Source of the DNA: an uncultured Clostridia bacterium
GTDB taxonomy: Bacteria; Bacillota; Clostridia; Peptostreptococcales; Anaerovoracaceae
Direction of reading: 5' to 3'
DNA length: 13,892 nucleotides
NCBI GenBank assembly: GCA_938009115.1
Contig: CALLHZ010000002.1
Span: 1-13,892 of the forward strand
The notes below the pieces were generated by a model, which was not told the DNA's origin, ran no database searches, and was given only the letters and a program-made list of their open reading frames with translations. Below are positions 5,691-13,856 of this stretch, piece after piece (position 1 is the stretch's first letter; each line of letters opens with the position of its first letter). Both the position numbers and the translations under genes were made by a program.

Positions 5691-6023
5691 ATGGAAGCAA
5701 GAGCAGTTGCAAAATACGTTAAGATGTCTCCGTCCAAAATCAAGCCCGTCACCGACCTGGTGCGCGGCAAAGATCTTGCGGAGGCCCTGACCATTTTAAA
5801 GTTTACTCCCGGCAAGGGCGCAGAATTTGTGGAAAAAGTCGTGCAGTCGGCAGCGGCCAATGCGGAAAACAACCATGAAATGGATGTCGCAAAGCTGTAC
5901 GTAGCGGAAATTTATGCAAATCAGGGCCCCACCATGAAGCGGTGGAGAGCCGGAGCCCAGGGACGCGCAGGCAGGATTCTCAAGAGAAGCAGCCACATCG
6001 GCGTCACCTTAAAAGAAAGATAA
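5691..6023 (+). CDS. rplV: 50S ribosomal protein L22
   Basis: A 110-residue protein of normal length. L22 contacts all six domains of 23S rRNA, and its long beta-hairpin lines the exit tunnel opposite L4. The family pattern is seen in ARAVAKYVKMSPSK, LVRGKDLAEALTILKFTP, AAANAENNHEMDV and the hairpin GPTMKRWRAGAQGRAGRIL at 79-97, ending in KRSSHIGVTL. The hairpin tip has RAGAQGRAG where RPRA.GRA is common, a local departure beside the macrolide-binding region. AAGGAG just upstream overlaps the region of the rpsS stop. Confidence 0.96.
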   Translation: MEARAVAKYVKMSPSKIKPVTDLVRGKDLAEALTILKFTPGKGAEFVEKVVQSAAANAENNHEMDVAKLYVAEIYANQGPTMKRWRAGAQGRAGRILKRSSHIGVTLKER

Positions 6024-6042
6024 TCAGCGAGGAGGTTTATGA

Positions 6043-6975
6043 ATGGGTCAGAAAGTTAGTCCACACGGATTGAGAGTGGGCGTAATAAAAGACTGGGATT
6101 CCAAATGGTATGCAAACAAGAAGAGCTTCTCTGATTATCTGATCGAAGATAAGAAGGTAAGAGACTTCGTCAAGAAAAAATTGTATATCGCCGGAGTGTC
6201 CAAAATCGTCATCGAAAGAGCCGCAGAGAATCAAATGCGGATCAGCGTTCTCACCGCAAAGCCCGGTATGGTCATCGGCCGCGGCGGAGACGGCATCGAC
6301 CAGCTGAAGAACGATCTGGAAAAGATGACAGGCAAATCGGTATCCGTAAACATCGTGGAAGTGCGCCGTCCCGAGCTGGACGCTCAGCTTACGGCTGAAA
6401 GCGTCGCTCAAGCCTTGGAAAAGCGCGTATCCTTCCGTCGGGCCATGAAACAGGCCATTCAGAGAACGATGAAGGCAGGCGGCAAAGGCGTCAAGATCGT
6501 GGTATCAGGCCGGGTCGGCGGCGCGGAAATCGCCAGAAGTGAAAAGTACAGCGAGGGCAATGTTCCTCTTCATACGCTTCGTGCAGATATCTCCTACGGC
6601 TTTATCGAGGCCGACACACAGTACGGAAAACTGGGTGTAAAGGTGTGGATCAACAACGGTGAGATCCTCGGAAAAGACCTGGTCCCTGCGATTCCCGAAG
6701 AGAAGGAAAACAAGAGAAGCGACCGGAACGACCGCAGCAAGCGAAACGATCGCGGCAGACGGGATGAACGTCCCAGAAGAGATCGCAACGATCGCAGCGA
6801 CCGCGGTGATCGCACCGGACGCGGCCGGCCCGACGAACGGGAAGTCAAGCGTTACGAAAACCCGAGGAAACGTCCGGCCAGGCCCGCAGCCCCCAAGGAA
6901 GAATCACCTGTAGAAGCAGTGGATACCAGCGCAGCGCCAGAAGCAATGCAAACATCCACTCCCTCAGAAGAATAA
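6043..6975 (+). CDS. rpsC: 30S ribosomal protein S3 with long charged C-terminal extension
   Basis: A 310-residue protein, about 90 longer than the usual 215-235. S3 is in the 30S head and, with S4 and S5, forms the mRNA entry channel and helicase site. The core (1-218) is normal: [19 protein letters not shown] at 2-20, a KH domain with VIGRGGDGI at 77-85, [13 protein letters not shown] at 127-139, [13 protein letters not shown] and a VWINNGEIL ending. Residues 219-310 are an added tail, first Arg/Asp/Asn repeats of NDR, SDR and GDR type (225-266), then a proline-rich basic stretch and a final acidic Ser/Thr/Glu end. There is no stop or frame break at the core end. GGAGGT at 6031-6036 selects this ATG over an out-of-frame ATG 4 bases upstream. 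Confidence 0.97.
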   Translation: MGQKVSPHGLRVGVIKDWDSKWYANKKSFSDYLIEDKKVRDFVKKKLYIAGVSKIVIERAAENQMRISVLTAKPGMVIGRGGDGIDQLKNDLEKMTGKSVSVNIVEVRRPELDAQLTAESVAQALEKRVSFRRAMKQAIQRTMKAGGKGVKIVVSGRVGGAEIARSEKYSEGNVPLHTLRADISYGFIEADTQYGKLGVKVWINNGEILGKDLVPAIPEEKENKRSDRNDRSKRNDRGRRDERPRRDRNDRSDRGDRTGRGRPDEREVKRYENPRKRPARPAAPKEESPVEAVDTSAAPEAMQTSTPSEE

Positions 6976-6999
6976 GCACGAAGAAAGGAGGAGTCAGCG

Positions 7000-7431
7000 A
7001 TGTTAATGCCAAAGCGCGTTAAACGCAGAAGAGTCCACAGAGGAAGAATGAAGGGTATCGCCACGAAGGGCAACACGATCACTTACGGTTCGTACGGGAT
7101 CGTCGCCCAGGAATGTGGCTGGATCACCTCCAATCAGATAGAAGCTGCCCGTATTGCCATGACCCGTTCCATCAAAAGGGGCGGACAGGTCTTCATCAAA
7201 ATATTCCCCCACAAGCCTGTCACAAAGAAACCCGCCGAAGTCCGGATGGGTTCCGGTAAAGGCGCGCCCGAATACTGGGTCGCCGTTGTGAAGCCGGGCA
7301 GGGTGATGTTCGAGATCGGCGGCGTTACCGAAGATGCGGCCAGAGAAGCCATGCGTCTTGCAATGCACAAGCTCCCCGTCAAATGTAAGTTTGTCGCCAA
7401 GAGCGATACGGCAAAGGATGGTGAAGCGTAA
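7000..7431 (+). CDS. rplP: 50S ribosomal protein L16
   Basis: A 143-residue protein of normal length. L16 organises the A-tRNA site and is a late assembly protein of the large subunit. It opens [19 protein letters not shown], then [38 protein letters not shown] (50-71), and the [19 protein letters not shown] signature (82-100). AAAGGAGGA at 6984-6992 supports the first of two close in-frame ATGs, and other Bacillota L16 proteins start with the same ML.PKR pattern. The stop TAA shares its last base with the rpmC ATG. Confidence 0.97.
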   Translation: MLMPKRVKRRRVHRGRMKGIATKGNTITYGSYGIVAQECGWITSNQIEAARIAMTRSIKRGGQVFIKIFPHKPVTKKPAEVRMGSGKGAPEYWVAVVKPGRVMFEIGGVTEDAAREAMRLAMHKLPVKCKFVAKSDTAKDGEA

Positions 7432-7634
7432 TGAAGATCGAAAAAGTCAGAAACATGAGCCAGGCTGAACTTGCTGCCGAAGAAATGAAGCTCAAGAAAG
7501 AGCTGTTCAACCTGAGATTTCAGCATGTCACCGGCCAGTTGGAAAATCCGCTGAAAATGAGAGATCTCAAGAGAGATATCGCAAGAGTGAAGACCGTCAT
7601 GAGAGAACAGGAACTCAAGAAGGCCGGAAAATAA
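7431..7634 (+). CDS. rpmC: 50S ribosomal protein L29
   Basis: A 67-residue protein, a typical short alpha-helical L29. It sits near the tunnel exit beside L23. The motif [17 protein letters not shown] (24-40), followed by [14 protein letters not shown], is diagnostic. Its start overlaps the last base of the rplP stop (TAATG), so it is probably translated by coupling; no strong separate SD is visible. Confidence 0.96.
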   Translation: MKIEKVRNMSQAELAAEEMKLKKELFNLRFQHVTGQLENPLKMRDLKRDIARVKTVMREQELKKAGK

Positions 7635-7652
7635 CCGAAAGGAGGATGCAAA

Positions 7653-7913
7653 ATGTCAGAAGACAGGAAAACCAGGAAGACAAGGATTGGTATTGTCACC
7701 AGCGATAAAATGGACAAGACGATCACCGTCGGTGTGGAAGAGTCCATTCGCCATTCTCTTTACGGTAAGTCGGTAAAGAGAACGAAAAAGTTCAAGGCAC
7801 ACGACGAAAACAACGAGTGCCAAATCGGAGATAAAGTGAAGATCATGGAGACCCGGCCTCTTTCCAAGGACAAGAGATGGAGACTGGTCGAGATACTCGA
7901 GAAGGTAAAATAA
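7653..7913 (+). CDS. rpsQ: 30S ribosomal protein S17
   Basis: An 86-residue protein of normal length. S17 is a primary 16S rRNA binding protein with an OB fold. It has [22 protein letters not shown] near the N-terminus, the loop [18 protein letters not shown], and the strongly conserved [18 protein letters not shown] ending. AAAGGAGG lies just upstream at normal spacing, and the gap to rpmC is 18 bases. Confidence 0.97.
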   Translation: MSEDRKTRKTRIGIVTSDKMDKTITVGVEESIRHSLYGKSVKRTKKFKAHDENNECQIGDKVKIMETRPLSKDKRWRLVEILEKVK

Positions 7914-7925
7914 GGAGGCACCGAA

Positions 7926-8294
7926 ATGATACAGCCGGAAACCAGGTTAAAAGTTGCCGACAATTCCGGGGCAAAGGAATTGTTGTGCATCCGCGTGCTT
8001 GGCGGAACTCACCGCAAGTATGCGAACGTTGGCGACATCATTGTGTGTGCCGTCAAGGAAGCGACTCCCGGCGGAGTCGTCAAGAAGGGCGATGTGGTCA
8101 AAGCCGTCGTCGTGCGGACCGCCACAGGCGAGCGGAGGATCGACGGCAGCTACGTCAAGTTCGATCAGAACGCCGCCGTTATCATCAAAGAAGACAAAAC
8201 ACCCATCGGAACCCGTATTTTCGGACCTGTCGCCAGGGAACTCCGGGAAAAGGGATTCATGAAGATCGTTTCTCTGGCGCCGGAAGTACTGTAG
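7926..8294 (+). CDS. rplN: 50S ribosomal protein L14
   Basis: A 122-residue protein, exactly the family length. L14 forms intersubunit bridges and is the docking site for the silencing factor RsfS. It begins [19 protein letters not shown], carries [19 protein letters not shown], the signature [19 protein letters not shown], and ends [16 protein letters not shown] sits before the start. The TAG stop is embedded in the TAGGAGG that serves as SD for rplX. Confidence 0.98.
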   Translation: MIQPETRLKVADNSGAKELLCIRVLGGTHRKYANVGDIIVCAVKEATPGGVVKKGDVVKAVVVRTATGERRIDGSYVKFDQNAAVIIKEDKTPIGTRIFGPVARELREKGFMKIVSLAPEVL

Positions 8295-8306
8295 GAGGTC
8301 GAAAAT

Positions 8307-8612
8307 ATGAACATTAAAAAGAACGACACGGTACTTGTGATTACCGGTAAGGACAAAGGCAAAAAGGGGAAAGTCCTCGTAGCCATGCCCAAAAAGGAAA
8401 TGGTCATCGTCGAAGGTGTCAACATTCAGACCAAGCACGCCAAAGCCAAGCAGAAGGTGGCTGCGGAGATCAGAAAGCAGGAAGGTCCGATCCACGTTTC
8501 GAACGTCATGTACTTCGACGCGAAAGCGAAGGCACCTACCCGTATCGGATACAAGGTAGTGAACGGACATAAGAAGAGAGTATCCAAGAAAACCGGTCAG
8601 GTGATTGACTAA
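8307..8612 (+). CDS. rplX: 50S ribosomal protein L24
   Basis: A 101-residue protein of normal length. L24 is an assembly initiator of the large subunit, located near the tunnel exit. The KOW motif is plain: [18 protein letters not shown] at 7-24, then [12 protein letters not shown] and a basic C-terminal half ending in [25 protein letters not shown] at 8292-8298, 8 bases before the ATG, also contains the rplN stop. Confidence 0.97.
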   Translation: MNIKKNDTVLVITGKDKGKKGKVLVAMPKKEMVIVEGVNIQTKHAKAKQKVAAEIRKQEGPIHVSNVMYFDAKAKAPTRIGYKVVNGHKKRVSKKTGQVID

Positions 8613-8616
8613 TTCG

Positions 8617-8624
8617 AAAGGAGG
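8617..8624 (+). promoter_or_regulatory. Ribosome binding site fixing the TTG start of rplE
   Basis: AAAGGAGG lies 8 bases before a TTG codon at 8633. No ATG or GTG occurs in frame at a suitable distance; the next in-frame ATG would remove about 25 conserved residues. Confidence 0.8.
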
Positions 8625-8632
8625 AAACCATC

Positions 8633-9175
8633 TTGGCAGCAAGACTGAAAGAGAAATACAAAAGTGAAGTATTTCCTGTATTAAAAGATAAATTTCAATA
8701 CAAAAATGTAATGGAGGTTCCCAAACTCGAAAAGATCACGCTGAACATGGGTCTTGGCGATACAAAGGACAACCCCAAACTGCTGGAGACAGCCGTAAAA
8801 GAGCTGGCGATCATTGCAGGCCAGGCCCCCGTGGTAACGAAGTCCCGCAAATCCATCGCGAACTTCAAGCTGCGCGCAGGCATGTCCGTGGGCGCGAAAG
8901 TGACCCTTCGCGGCGATCGCATGTACGAATTTGCGGACAAATTCTTCACGATAGCGCTTCCCAGAGTGAGAGACTTTAAAGGCGTCAGCAAGAACTCCTT
9001 CGACGGAAGAGGAAACTATTCCATGGGTGTCAAGGAGCAGCTGATATTCCCGGAGATCGTCTACGATAATGTCGAGAAAATCAGAGGAATGGACATCGTA
9101 TTCACAACCACGGCCAAGACCGACGAGGAAGCCAGAGCGCTTCTGGAAATGCTCGGCATGCCGTTTGAGAAGTAG
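8633..9175 (+). CDS. rplE: 50S ribosomal protein L5 (TTG start)
   Basis: A 180-residue protein, the family length. L5 binds 5S rRNA and contacts P-site tRNA. Conserved blocks are [11 protein letters not shown] at the start, [15 protein letters not shown] (29-43), [26 protein letters not shown] and [17 protein letters not shown], ending [20 protein letters not shown]. Translation starts at TTG rather than ATG, supported by AAAGGAGG at ideal spacing and by conservation beginning at once. This is the only non-ATG start I accept in the ribosomal block. The TAG stop forms part of the TAGGAGG SD of the following S14 gene. Confidence 0.97.
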   Translation: MAARLKEKYKSEVFPVLKDKFQYKNVMEVPKLEKITLNMGLGDTKDNPKLLETAVKELAIIAGQAPVVTKSRKSIANFKLRAGMSVGAKVTLRGDRMYEFADKFFTIALPRVRDFKGVSKNSFDGRGNYSMGVKEQLIFPEIVYDNVEKIRGMDIVFTTTAKTDEEARALLEMLGMPFEK

Positions 9176-9184
9176 GAGGGAATT

Positions 9185-9370
9185 ATGGCTAAAACATCTC
9201 TCAAAGTAAAACAGCAGAGAAAACCAAAGCATTCCACCCAGGCTTACAATCGCTGCAAGCTGTGCGGTCGGCCCCATGCTTATTTAAGAAAATACGGTAT
9301 TTGCCGTATCTGTTTCAGAGAGCTGGCTTATAAGGGTGAGATCCCCGGCGTCAAAAAAGCCAGCTGGTAA
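9185..9370 (+). CDS. rpsZ: 30S ribosomal protein S14, zinc-binding type Z
   Basis: A 61-residue protein matching the short zinc form of S14, which replaces the roughly 90-residue cysteine-free form in many Bacillota. S14 lies in the 30S head and assembles late. Cys24, Cys27, Cys40 and Cys43 form the zinc ribbon (CKLCGR...[10 protein letters not shown]), and the ending [11 protein letters not shown] is characteristic. TAGGAGG at 9173-9179 is shared with the rplE stop. Use of this form implies a zinc requirement; a zinc-free paralogue elsewhere in the genome is possible but not seen here. Confidence 0.98.
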   Translation: MAKTSLKVKQQRKPKHSTQAYNRCKLCGRPHAYLRKYGICRICFRELAYKGEIPGVKKASW

Positions 9371-9397
9371 TTCAACGAAGGAAGGAGGTACTTATCT

Positions 9398-9796
9398 ATG
9401 ACAATGACAGATCCTGTAGCGGATATGCTGACAAGAATCAGAAATGCCAACACGGCCGGTCACGCAAGCGTTGAGATCCCCGCATCGAAGATGAAGAAGA
9501 ACATCGCCGACATCCTCGTAAAAGAGGGATACATCAAAGGGTACGAACTGGTCGAAGACGATAAGCAGGGAATCATCAAAGTTCAGATGAAGTACGGTGC
9601 TGATAAACAAAAGGTCATTAGCGGAATCAAGAAGATTTCCAAGCCCGGATTAAAGGTCTATGCCAAGAGCAGCGACGTTCCGAAGGTATTGGGCGGGTTG
9701 GGCGTAGCCATTATTTCCACTTCCAACGGATTGATTACCGACAAAGAAGCCCGCTCCATGGGAGTCGGCGGCGAAGTGATCTGCTACGTGTGGTAA
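9398..9796 (+). CDS. rpsH: 30S ribosomal protein S8
   Basis: A 132-residue protein of normal length. S8 is a primary 16S rRNA binder in the platform and in E. coli the translational repressor of the spc operon. It starts [17 protein letters not shown], has [37 protein letters not shown], and the signature [20 protein letters not shown], ending [10 protein letters not shown] good GGAAGGAGG precedes the ATG at about 10 bases. Confidence 0.97.
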   Translation: MTMTDPVADMLTRIRNANTAGHASVEIPASKMKKNIADILVKEGYIKGYELVEDDKQGIIKVQMKYGADKQKVISGIKKISKPGLKVYAKSSDVPKVLGGLGVAIISTSNGLITDKEARSMGVGGEVICYVW

Positions 9797-9814
9797 CGAG
9801 AAAGGAGCAACATT

Positions 9815-10354
9815 ATGTCCAGAATAGGTAAACTGCCTGTGACTGTTCCTTCCGGGGTCGAAATCACGGTGAGTGAGAAGAACCTGGTTACCGTAAAAGG
9901 TCCCAAGGGAACACTGAGCGAGCAGATCAGCGATAGAATCAATGTGGAAGTAAAAGAAGGGATCGCAGTCCTTTCTGTAAAAGACGAATCAAAATATACC
10001 GGCGCCCAGCACGGCCTGGCCAGAAGCCTGGTCCATAACATGGTCGTAGGGGTCACGGACGGATATCAGAAGAAGCTGGTTATCAAGGGCGTCGGATATA
10101 AAGCCGAGAAAAAAGGCGACACCCTGGTGATGCAGCTGGGATATTCCCATCCTGTTGAAATGAAGGACCCGGAAGGCATCACCACCGAGGTGAACACACC
10201 GACAGAACTGGTCGTGAAGGGCTCCAGCAAAGCCGCTGTGGGCAATTACGCCGCTGTGATCCGTCAGTGGAGAAAGCCTGAGCCCTACGGTGGCAAGGGC
10301 ATTGCCTACGAAGGCGAACGCATCCGCAGAAAAGAAGGAAAGACTGGTAAGTAG
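9815..10354 (+). CDS. rplF: 50S ribosomal protein L6
   Basis: A 179-residue protein of normal length. L6 lies near the sarcin-ricin loop where elongation factors bind. Two related alpha/beta domains are present: [18 protein letters not shown] and [12 protein letters not shown] in the first, [26 protein letters not shown] in the second. The diagnostic C-terminus [19 protein letters not shown] ends in EGKTGK. AAAGGAG precedes the ATG. Confidence 0.97.
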   Translation: MSRIGKLPVTVPSGVEITVSEKNLVTVKGPKGTLSEQISDRINVEVKEGIAVLSVKDESKYTGAQHGLARSLVHNMVVGVTDGYQKKLVIKGVGYKAEKKGDTLVMQLGYSHPVEMKDPEGITTEVNTPTELVVKGSSKAAVGNYAAVIRQWRKPEPYGGKGIAYEGERIRRKEGKTGK

Positions 10355-10356
10355 AG

Positions 10357-10363
10357 AAAGGAG
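10357..10363 (+). promoter_or_regulatory. Ribosome binding site selecting the rplR ATG
   Basis: AAAGGAG ends 8 bases before ATG 10372. An in-frame GTG at 10363 overlaps the SD itself and cannot be the start. Confidence 0.75.
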
Positions 10364-10371
10364 TGAGCGAA

Positions 10372-10740
10372 ATGGCTAATAAAGACAGTAGAAACGATAA
10401 CCGCCTCAAAAGACATGAGCGGGTCAGAAAAGACGTTTTCGGTACTCCTGAAAAACCCAGACTCTGCGTATTCAGAAGCTCGAAAAATATATTCGCACAG
10501 GTCATCGACGATGTGAACGGAAGAACGCTGGCTGCTGCATCCACCTTGGATAAAGACATCAAGGAAAAGCTGCCCAACGGCGGCAACAAGGAAGCAGCGA
10601 AGATGGTGGGCGAAAAAGTCGGAGAAGCAGCCCAGAAAGCAGGGATCAAAACGGTCTGCTTTGATCGGGGCGGCTATCTGTACCACGGCAGAGTGAAAGA
10701 ACTCGCCGACGGTGCCAGAGCGAGCGGTCTGGAATTCTAG
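10372..10740 (+). CDS. rplR: 50S ribosomal protein L18
   Basis: A 122-residue protein when read from the ATG beginning [21 protein letters not shown]18 binds 5S rRNA with L5. Features are the basic N-terminal arm, [43 protein letters not shown] and the signature [20 protein letters not shown], ending ASGLEF. A GTG three codons upstream would add Met-Ser-Glu but sits on the SD, so I reject it. The TAG stop is followed at once by AGGAGGAGG, the SD of rpsE. Confidence 0.97.
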   Translation: MANKDSRNDNRLKRHERVRKDVFGTPEKPRLCVFRSSKNIFAQVIDDVNGRTLAAASTLDKDIKEKLPNGGNKEAAKMVGEKVGEAAQKAGIKTVCFDRGGYLYHGRVKELADGARASGLEF

Positions 10741-10755
10741 AGGAGGAGGAAGAGA

Positions 10756-11259
10756 ATGCAAAAGAGAATAGATCCATCCAACCTTGACTTGAAAGAATCC
10801 ATCGTGAACATTCGAAGAGTTACGAAGGTAGTCAAGGGCGGTAAGAATTTCAGATTCAGTGTGACGGTCGTCGTCGGAGACGGAGCGGGTCATGTGGGTC
10901 TGGGTCTGGGAAAATCTCAGGAAATTCCCGAGGCCGTCAGAAAAGCCGTCGAGGACGCCAAGAAGGATCTGATCTTCGTTCCCATGGTCGGCACGACGAT
11001 CCCTCACCAGAGTCTGGGCGTATTCGGAGCAGGCAGAGTTCTCATCATGCCCGCCGCACCCGGTACCGGCGTTATCGCCGGCGGTTCCGCCCGTACAGTC
11101 CTGGAATATGCAGGGCTCAAGGACGTCAAGGCGAAGTCCCTCGGGTCCAGCAACGCTGGAAACGTGGCATACGCGACCATCGAAGGACTCAGAGCGCTGA
11201 AGACCATCGAACAGGTTTCCAGGCTCAGAGGCAAGACGAAAGAAGAAATCTTAGGATAG
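10756..11259 (+). CDS. rpsE: 30S ribosomal protein S5
   Basis: A 167-residue protein of normal length. S5 lines the mRNA entry channel with S3 and S4, and its N-terminal loop is the classic spectinomycin site. The double-stranded RNA binding domain reads [20 protein letters not shown] then [20 protein letters not shown]; the C-terminal domain has [20 protein letters not shown] and a [13 protein letters not shown] ending. The loop shows no obvious deletion. Its TAG stop lies in TAGGAGG (11257-11263), the SD for rpmD. Confidence 0.97.
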   Translation: MQKRIDPSNLDLKESIVNIRRVTKVVKGGKNFRFSVTVVVGDGAGHVGLGLGKSQEIPEAVRKAVEDAKKDLIFVPMVGTTIPHQSLGVFGAGRVLIMPAAPGTGVIAGGSARTVLEYAGLKDVKAKSLGSSNAGNVAYATIEGLRALKTIEQVSRLRGKTKEEILG

Positions 11260-11272
11260 GAGGAACGGTCAT

Positions 11273-11452
11273 ATGGCAATGCTGAAAGTAACATTGGTAA
11301 AAAGCACCATCGGCGCGACTCCTCATCAGAAGAAGGTCGTCGAGGCGCTGGGTCTTCGCAAGATCCGGCAGACAGTGGAACTTCCCGACAGCCCGCAATC
11401 CCGCGGCGCCGTCAATGAAGTGAGTCATCTGCTGCAAGTTGAAGAACTCTAA
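11273..11452 (+). CDS. rpmD: 50S ribosomal protein L30
   Basis: A 59-residue protein, normal for bacterial L30. It begins MAMLKVTLVKSTIGATPHQK, with the typical KVTL.KS.IG strand, followed by the helix KKVVEALGLRKIRQTVELPD and the closing strand VNEVSHLLQVEEL. It occupies its standard place between S5 and L15. TAGGAGG at 11257-11263 lies 9 bases before the ATG. A second in-frame ATG two codons later is possible but less well spaced. Confidence 0.96.
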   Translation: MAMLKVTLVKSTIGATPHQKKVVEALGLRKIRQTVELPDSPQSRGAVNEVSHLLQVEEL

Positions 11453-11468
11453 GAGGGAGGTGACATAG

Positions 11469-11909
11469 ATGAAACTGCATAATTTAAAAGCACCCGAGGG
11501 AGCGACCCGGGCGCCCAAGCGGAAGGGCAGAGGAACAGGAAGCGGTAACGGAACTACGGCCGGCAGAGGTATGAACGGTCAGAATTCCAGAAGCGGCGGC
11601 GGCGTTCGTCTGGGCTTCGAAGGCGGCCAGATGCCTCTGTACAGGAGACTCCCCAAAAGAGGCTTCACAAATATCTGGAAAAAAGAAATGACCGGCGTCA
11701 ACGTATCGGCGCTCAACATATTTGAAGACGGCACGACTGTGACCGTGGACATGATGGAATCAAAGGGTCTTGCCAACGGCATCACCCACGGCGTCAAGAT
11801 CCTCGGAAACGGAACGCTGGAAAAGAAGATCACCGTCCAGGCCCAGAAGTTCAGCAAAGCAGCGGTCGAGAAGATCGAAGCAGCGGGCGGAAAGGCTGAG
11901 GTGATCTAG
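11469..11909 (+). CDS. rplO: 50S ribosomal protein L15
   Basis: A 146-residue protein of normal length. L15 is a late assembly protein with a long glycine/arginine-rich N-terminal extension in 23S rRNA. It starts [18 protein letters not shown], then [19 protein letters not shown] (20-38), [20 protein letters not shown] and LPKRGFTN. In that block Thr29 and Asn36 stand where lysines are usual (GKTAGRG.KGQ). An AGGGAGGTGA element precedes the start. The last codons contain the ribosome binding site for secY, and only one base separates the two genes. Confidence 0.97.
   Translation: MKLHNLKAPEGATRAPKRKGRGTGSGNGTTAGRGMNGQNSRSGGGVRLGFEGGQMPLYRRLPKRGFTNIWKKEMTGVNVSALNIFEDGTTVTVDMMESKGLANGITHGVKILGNGTLEKKITVQAQKFSKAAVEKIEAAGGKAEVI
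11898..11906 (+). promoter_or_regulatory. secY ribosome binding site buried in the 3' end of rplO
   Basis: GAGGTGATC is exactly complementary to the extended anti-SD tail of 16S rRNA and ends 4 bases before ATG 11911; its GAGG core is 9 bases from the ATG. It lies in the last rplO codons, so terminating L15 ribosomes can reinitiate on secY. Confidence 0.7.
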
Positions 11910-11910
11910 G

Positions 11911-13194
11911 ATGGGCATGCTTCAAACAATGATTTCAGCCTGGAAGATCCCGGAAATGAGACGTAAGCTGATGTTTACGTTCATCATGCTGGTGGTTTTC
12001 CGGCTGGGTTCCAACATCCCCGTGCCGGGCATCGACCGCATGCAGCTGACTGCCATGTTTGACGCCAACACTTCGGGATTGTTTGGATTGTTCGATCTGT
12101 TCTCCGGAGGCTCGTTCAGTAATTTTACGATTTTTGCGCTGAGCATTACGCCTTACATCACAGCGTCCATTATCCTGCAGCTGCTCACGATCGCGATTCC
12201 CCGCCTGGAACAGCTGGCCAAGGAAGGCGAAGCAGGCAAAAGAAAAATCGCCCAGTATACGCGTTACCTCACGGTGGTGCTGGCGCTGGTGCAGGGCATC
12301 GGATATACTTTCGGTCTTTTCCGCAGTGTTTTGTCCGATGACAGCCTCTTTGCGAAAATCATTATCGTTTTGACCCTGGTAGCCGGCACAGCTTTCCTGA
12401 TGTGGCTCGGCGAGCGGATCAATGAAAGCGGCATCGGAAACGGGATCTCCCTGATCATCTTTGCAGGGATCGTATCCAGGATCCCCACGGCCATTACCTC
12501 CACTGTCAAGAGCGTTTCTGCAGGCGAAGTGTCGGTGATCTCCGTGCTCCTGTTCTGTGTTTTTGCTCTGCTGGTAATCGTGGGCATCGTCCTGGTCCAG
12601 GAGGGCAACCGGAAGATCCCGGTGCAGTACGCCAAAAGAGTGGTGGGACGCAAAATGTATGGCGGCCAAAGCAGCCATATCCCCATGAAAGTCAATCAAT
12701 CCGGCGTGATCCCCGTGATTTTCGCCATTTCCCTGCTGCAAATGCCGATGACGGTGGCTTATATGTGGCCGGAATCCGGGTTTGCGGGCTTTATCACGAA
12801 GTACTTGTCGCCTTCCGGTTATCCGGGCGTTTGGGTTTACTTTGTGATGAACATCCTGCTCATCATGTTTTTCACGTTTTTCTACAGCTCGGTTTCATTC
12901 AACCCTGCAGACATCGCCGACAACATGAAATCCAACGGGGGATTTATCCCCGGGATCCGTCCGGGACGTCCCACTGTGGACTATATCACGAAGGTCATGA
13001 GCAGACTCACGTTCGTCAGCGCTGTGTTTTTGACGATCATCGCCTCTATCCCAACGCTGATCCAGCACTGGTCGGCGCTGCAGATCGGCTTCGGAGGCAC
13101 CTCGGTCATCATTGCCGTGGGTGTCGCGCTGGATACCATGAAGCAGCTTGAGACCCAGATGATCATGCGCAATTACAGCGGATTCTTGAAATAG
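11911..13194 (+). CDS. secY: Protein translocase channel subunit SecY
   Basis: A 427-residue polytopic membrane protein, normal for SecY, which forms the Sec channel with SecE and SecG. About ten hydrophobic segments are visible, the first near 20-38, followed by NIPVPGID (35-42) and the plug region rich in Gly/Phe/Ser (55-70). Other marks are SITPYITASII (78-88), the loop ending in RRIAQYTRYL-like RKIAQYTRYL (111-120), GERINESGIGNGISLI (167-182), the cytosolic loop QYAKRVVGRKMYGGQSSHIP (239-258) that contacts SecA and the ribosome, and PGIRPG (347-352). The C-terminal cytosolic part GGTSVIIAVGVALDTMKQLE (395-414) is present. It is coupled to rplO. No defects are seen. Confidence 0.98.
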   Translation: MGMLQTMISAWKIPEMRRKLMFTFIMLVVFRLGSNIPVPGIDRMQLTAMFDANTSGLFGLFDLFSGGSFSNFTIFALSITPYITASIILQLLTIAIPRLEQLAKEGEAGKRKIAQYTRYLTVVLALVQGIGYTFGLFRSVLSDDSLFAKIIIVLTLVAGTAFLMWLGERINESGIGNGISLIIFAGIVSRIPTAITSTVKSVSAGEVSVISVLLFCVFALLVIVGIVLVQEGNRKIPVQYAKRVVGRKMYGGQSSHIPMKVNQSGVIPVIFAISLLQMPMTVAYMWPESGFAGFITKYLSPSGYPGVWVYFVMNILLIMFFTFFYSSVSFNPADIADNMKSNGGFIPGIRPGRPTVDYITKVMSRLTFVSAVFLTIIASIPTLIQHWSALQIGFGGTSVIIAVGVALDTMKQLETQMIMRNYSGFLK

Positions 13195-13205
13195 AGGAGC
13201 GTGGC

Positions 13206-13853
13206 ATGAGAATAATCGTATTGCTGGGCCCGCCGGGTGCCGGAAAAGGCACACAGGCGACCCGGATTTCCGCCAAATACGGCATACCTCATATTTCCAC
13301 GGGAGATATCTTCCGCAGCAATGTCAAGGAAGGAACTCCCCTGGGGAAAAAGGCAGCCGAGTACATGGACCAGGGGCATCTGGTGCCCGACGAGCTGGTC
13401 TGCGATCTTGTGGAAGACCGTGTATCCAGGGACGATTGCAAAAATGGTTTTCTGCTGGATGGATTTCCGCGGACACTGTTTCAAGCCAGACACTTCGACG
13501 ACTATCTGCGCAGAAGCGGCAGAGAACTGACTGTGGTGCTGGATATGCAGGTGGGGCAGGAAGTACTGCTCCCCCGCATGGTCGGCCGAAGGGTCTGCAA
13601 GAACTGCGGAAAGACTTATCACATCACCAACATGCCTCCCAAAAAGGAAGGTGTGTGCGATGTCTGCGGCGGCGAAGTCTACCAGCGCGCGGACGACACG
13701 AAGGAAACGGTCCTGAACCGCTTTAAAGTTTATATGGAGCAGACCCATCCTTTGACGGAATACTACCAGAATACCGGCAAACTGATCACGCTGGACGGCG
13801 CTCTGGCGCCGGATACCGTATTCGGACAGATCACTGCCTTGTTGGGAGACTGA
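13206..13853 (+). CDS. adk: Adenylate kinase with zinc-binding lid
   Basis: A 215-residue protein of the long bacterial type, catalysing ATP + AMP = 2 ADP in the cytoplasm. The P-loop GPPGAGKGTQ is at 8-17, the AMP-binding STGDIFR at 31-37, the DGFPRT motif at 85-90, and QRADDTKETVLNR (160-172) carries the lid arginines. Cys131, Cys134, Cys151 and Cys154 (CKNC...CDVC) make the zinc site found in many Gram-positive enzymes. It follows secY by 11 bases with GAGGAG as SD. The secY-adk-map order matches Bacillus. Confidence 0.98.
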   Translation: MRIIVLLGPPGAGKGTQATRISAKYGIPHISTGDIFRSNVKEGTPLGKKAAEYMDQGHLVPDELVCDLVEDRVSRDDCKNGFLLDGFPRTLFQARHFDDYLRRSGRELTVVLDMQVGQEVLLPRMVGRRVCKNCGKTYHITNMPPKKEGVCDVCGGEVYQRADDTKETVLNRFKVYMEQTHPLTEYYQNTGKLITLDGALAPDTVFGQITALLGD

Positions 13854-13856
13854 CCG

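Noticed and set aside
6594..6848. - strand Arg/Ser-rich open frame opposite the S3 tail
   Set aside because: Its repetitive RSLRS-like sequence is just the complement of the Arg/Asp codon repeats.
10363..10740. GTG start for rplR three codons before the ATG
   Set aside because: The GTG overlaps the AAAGGAG ribosome binding site, so no ribosome could use both; the ATG has ideal spacing.
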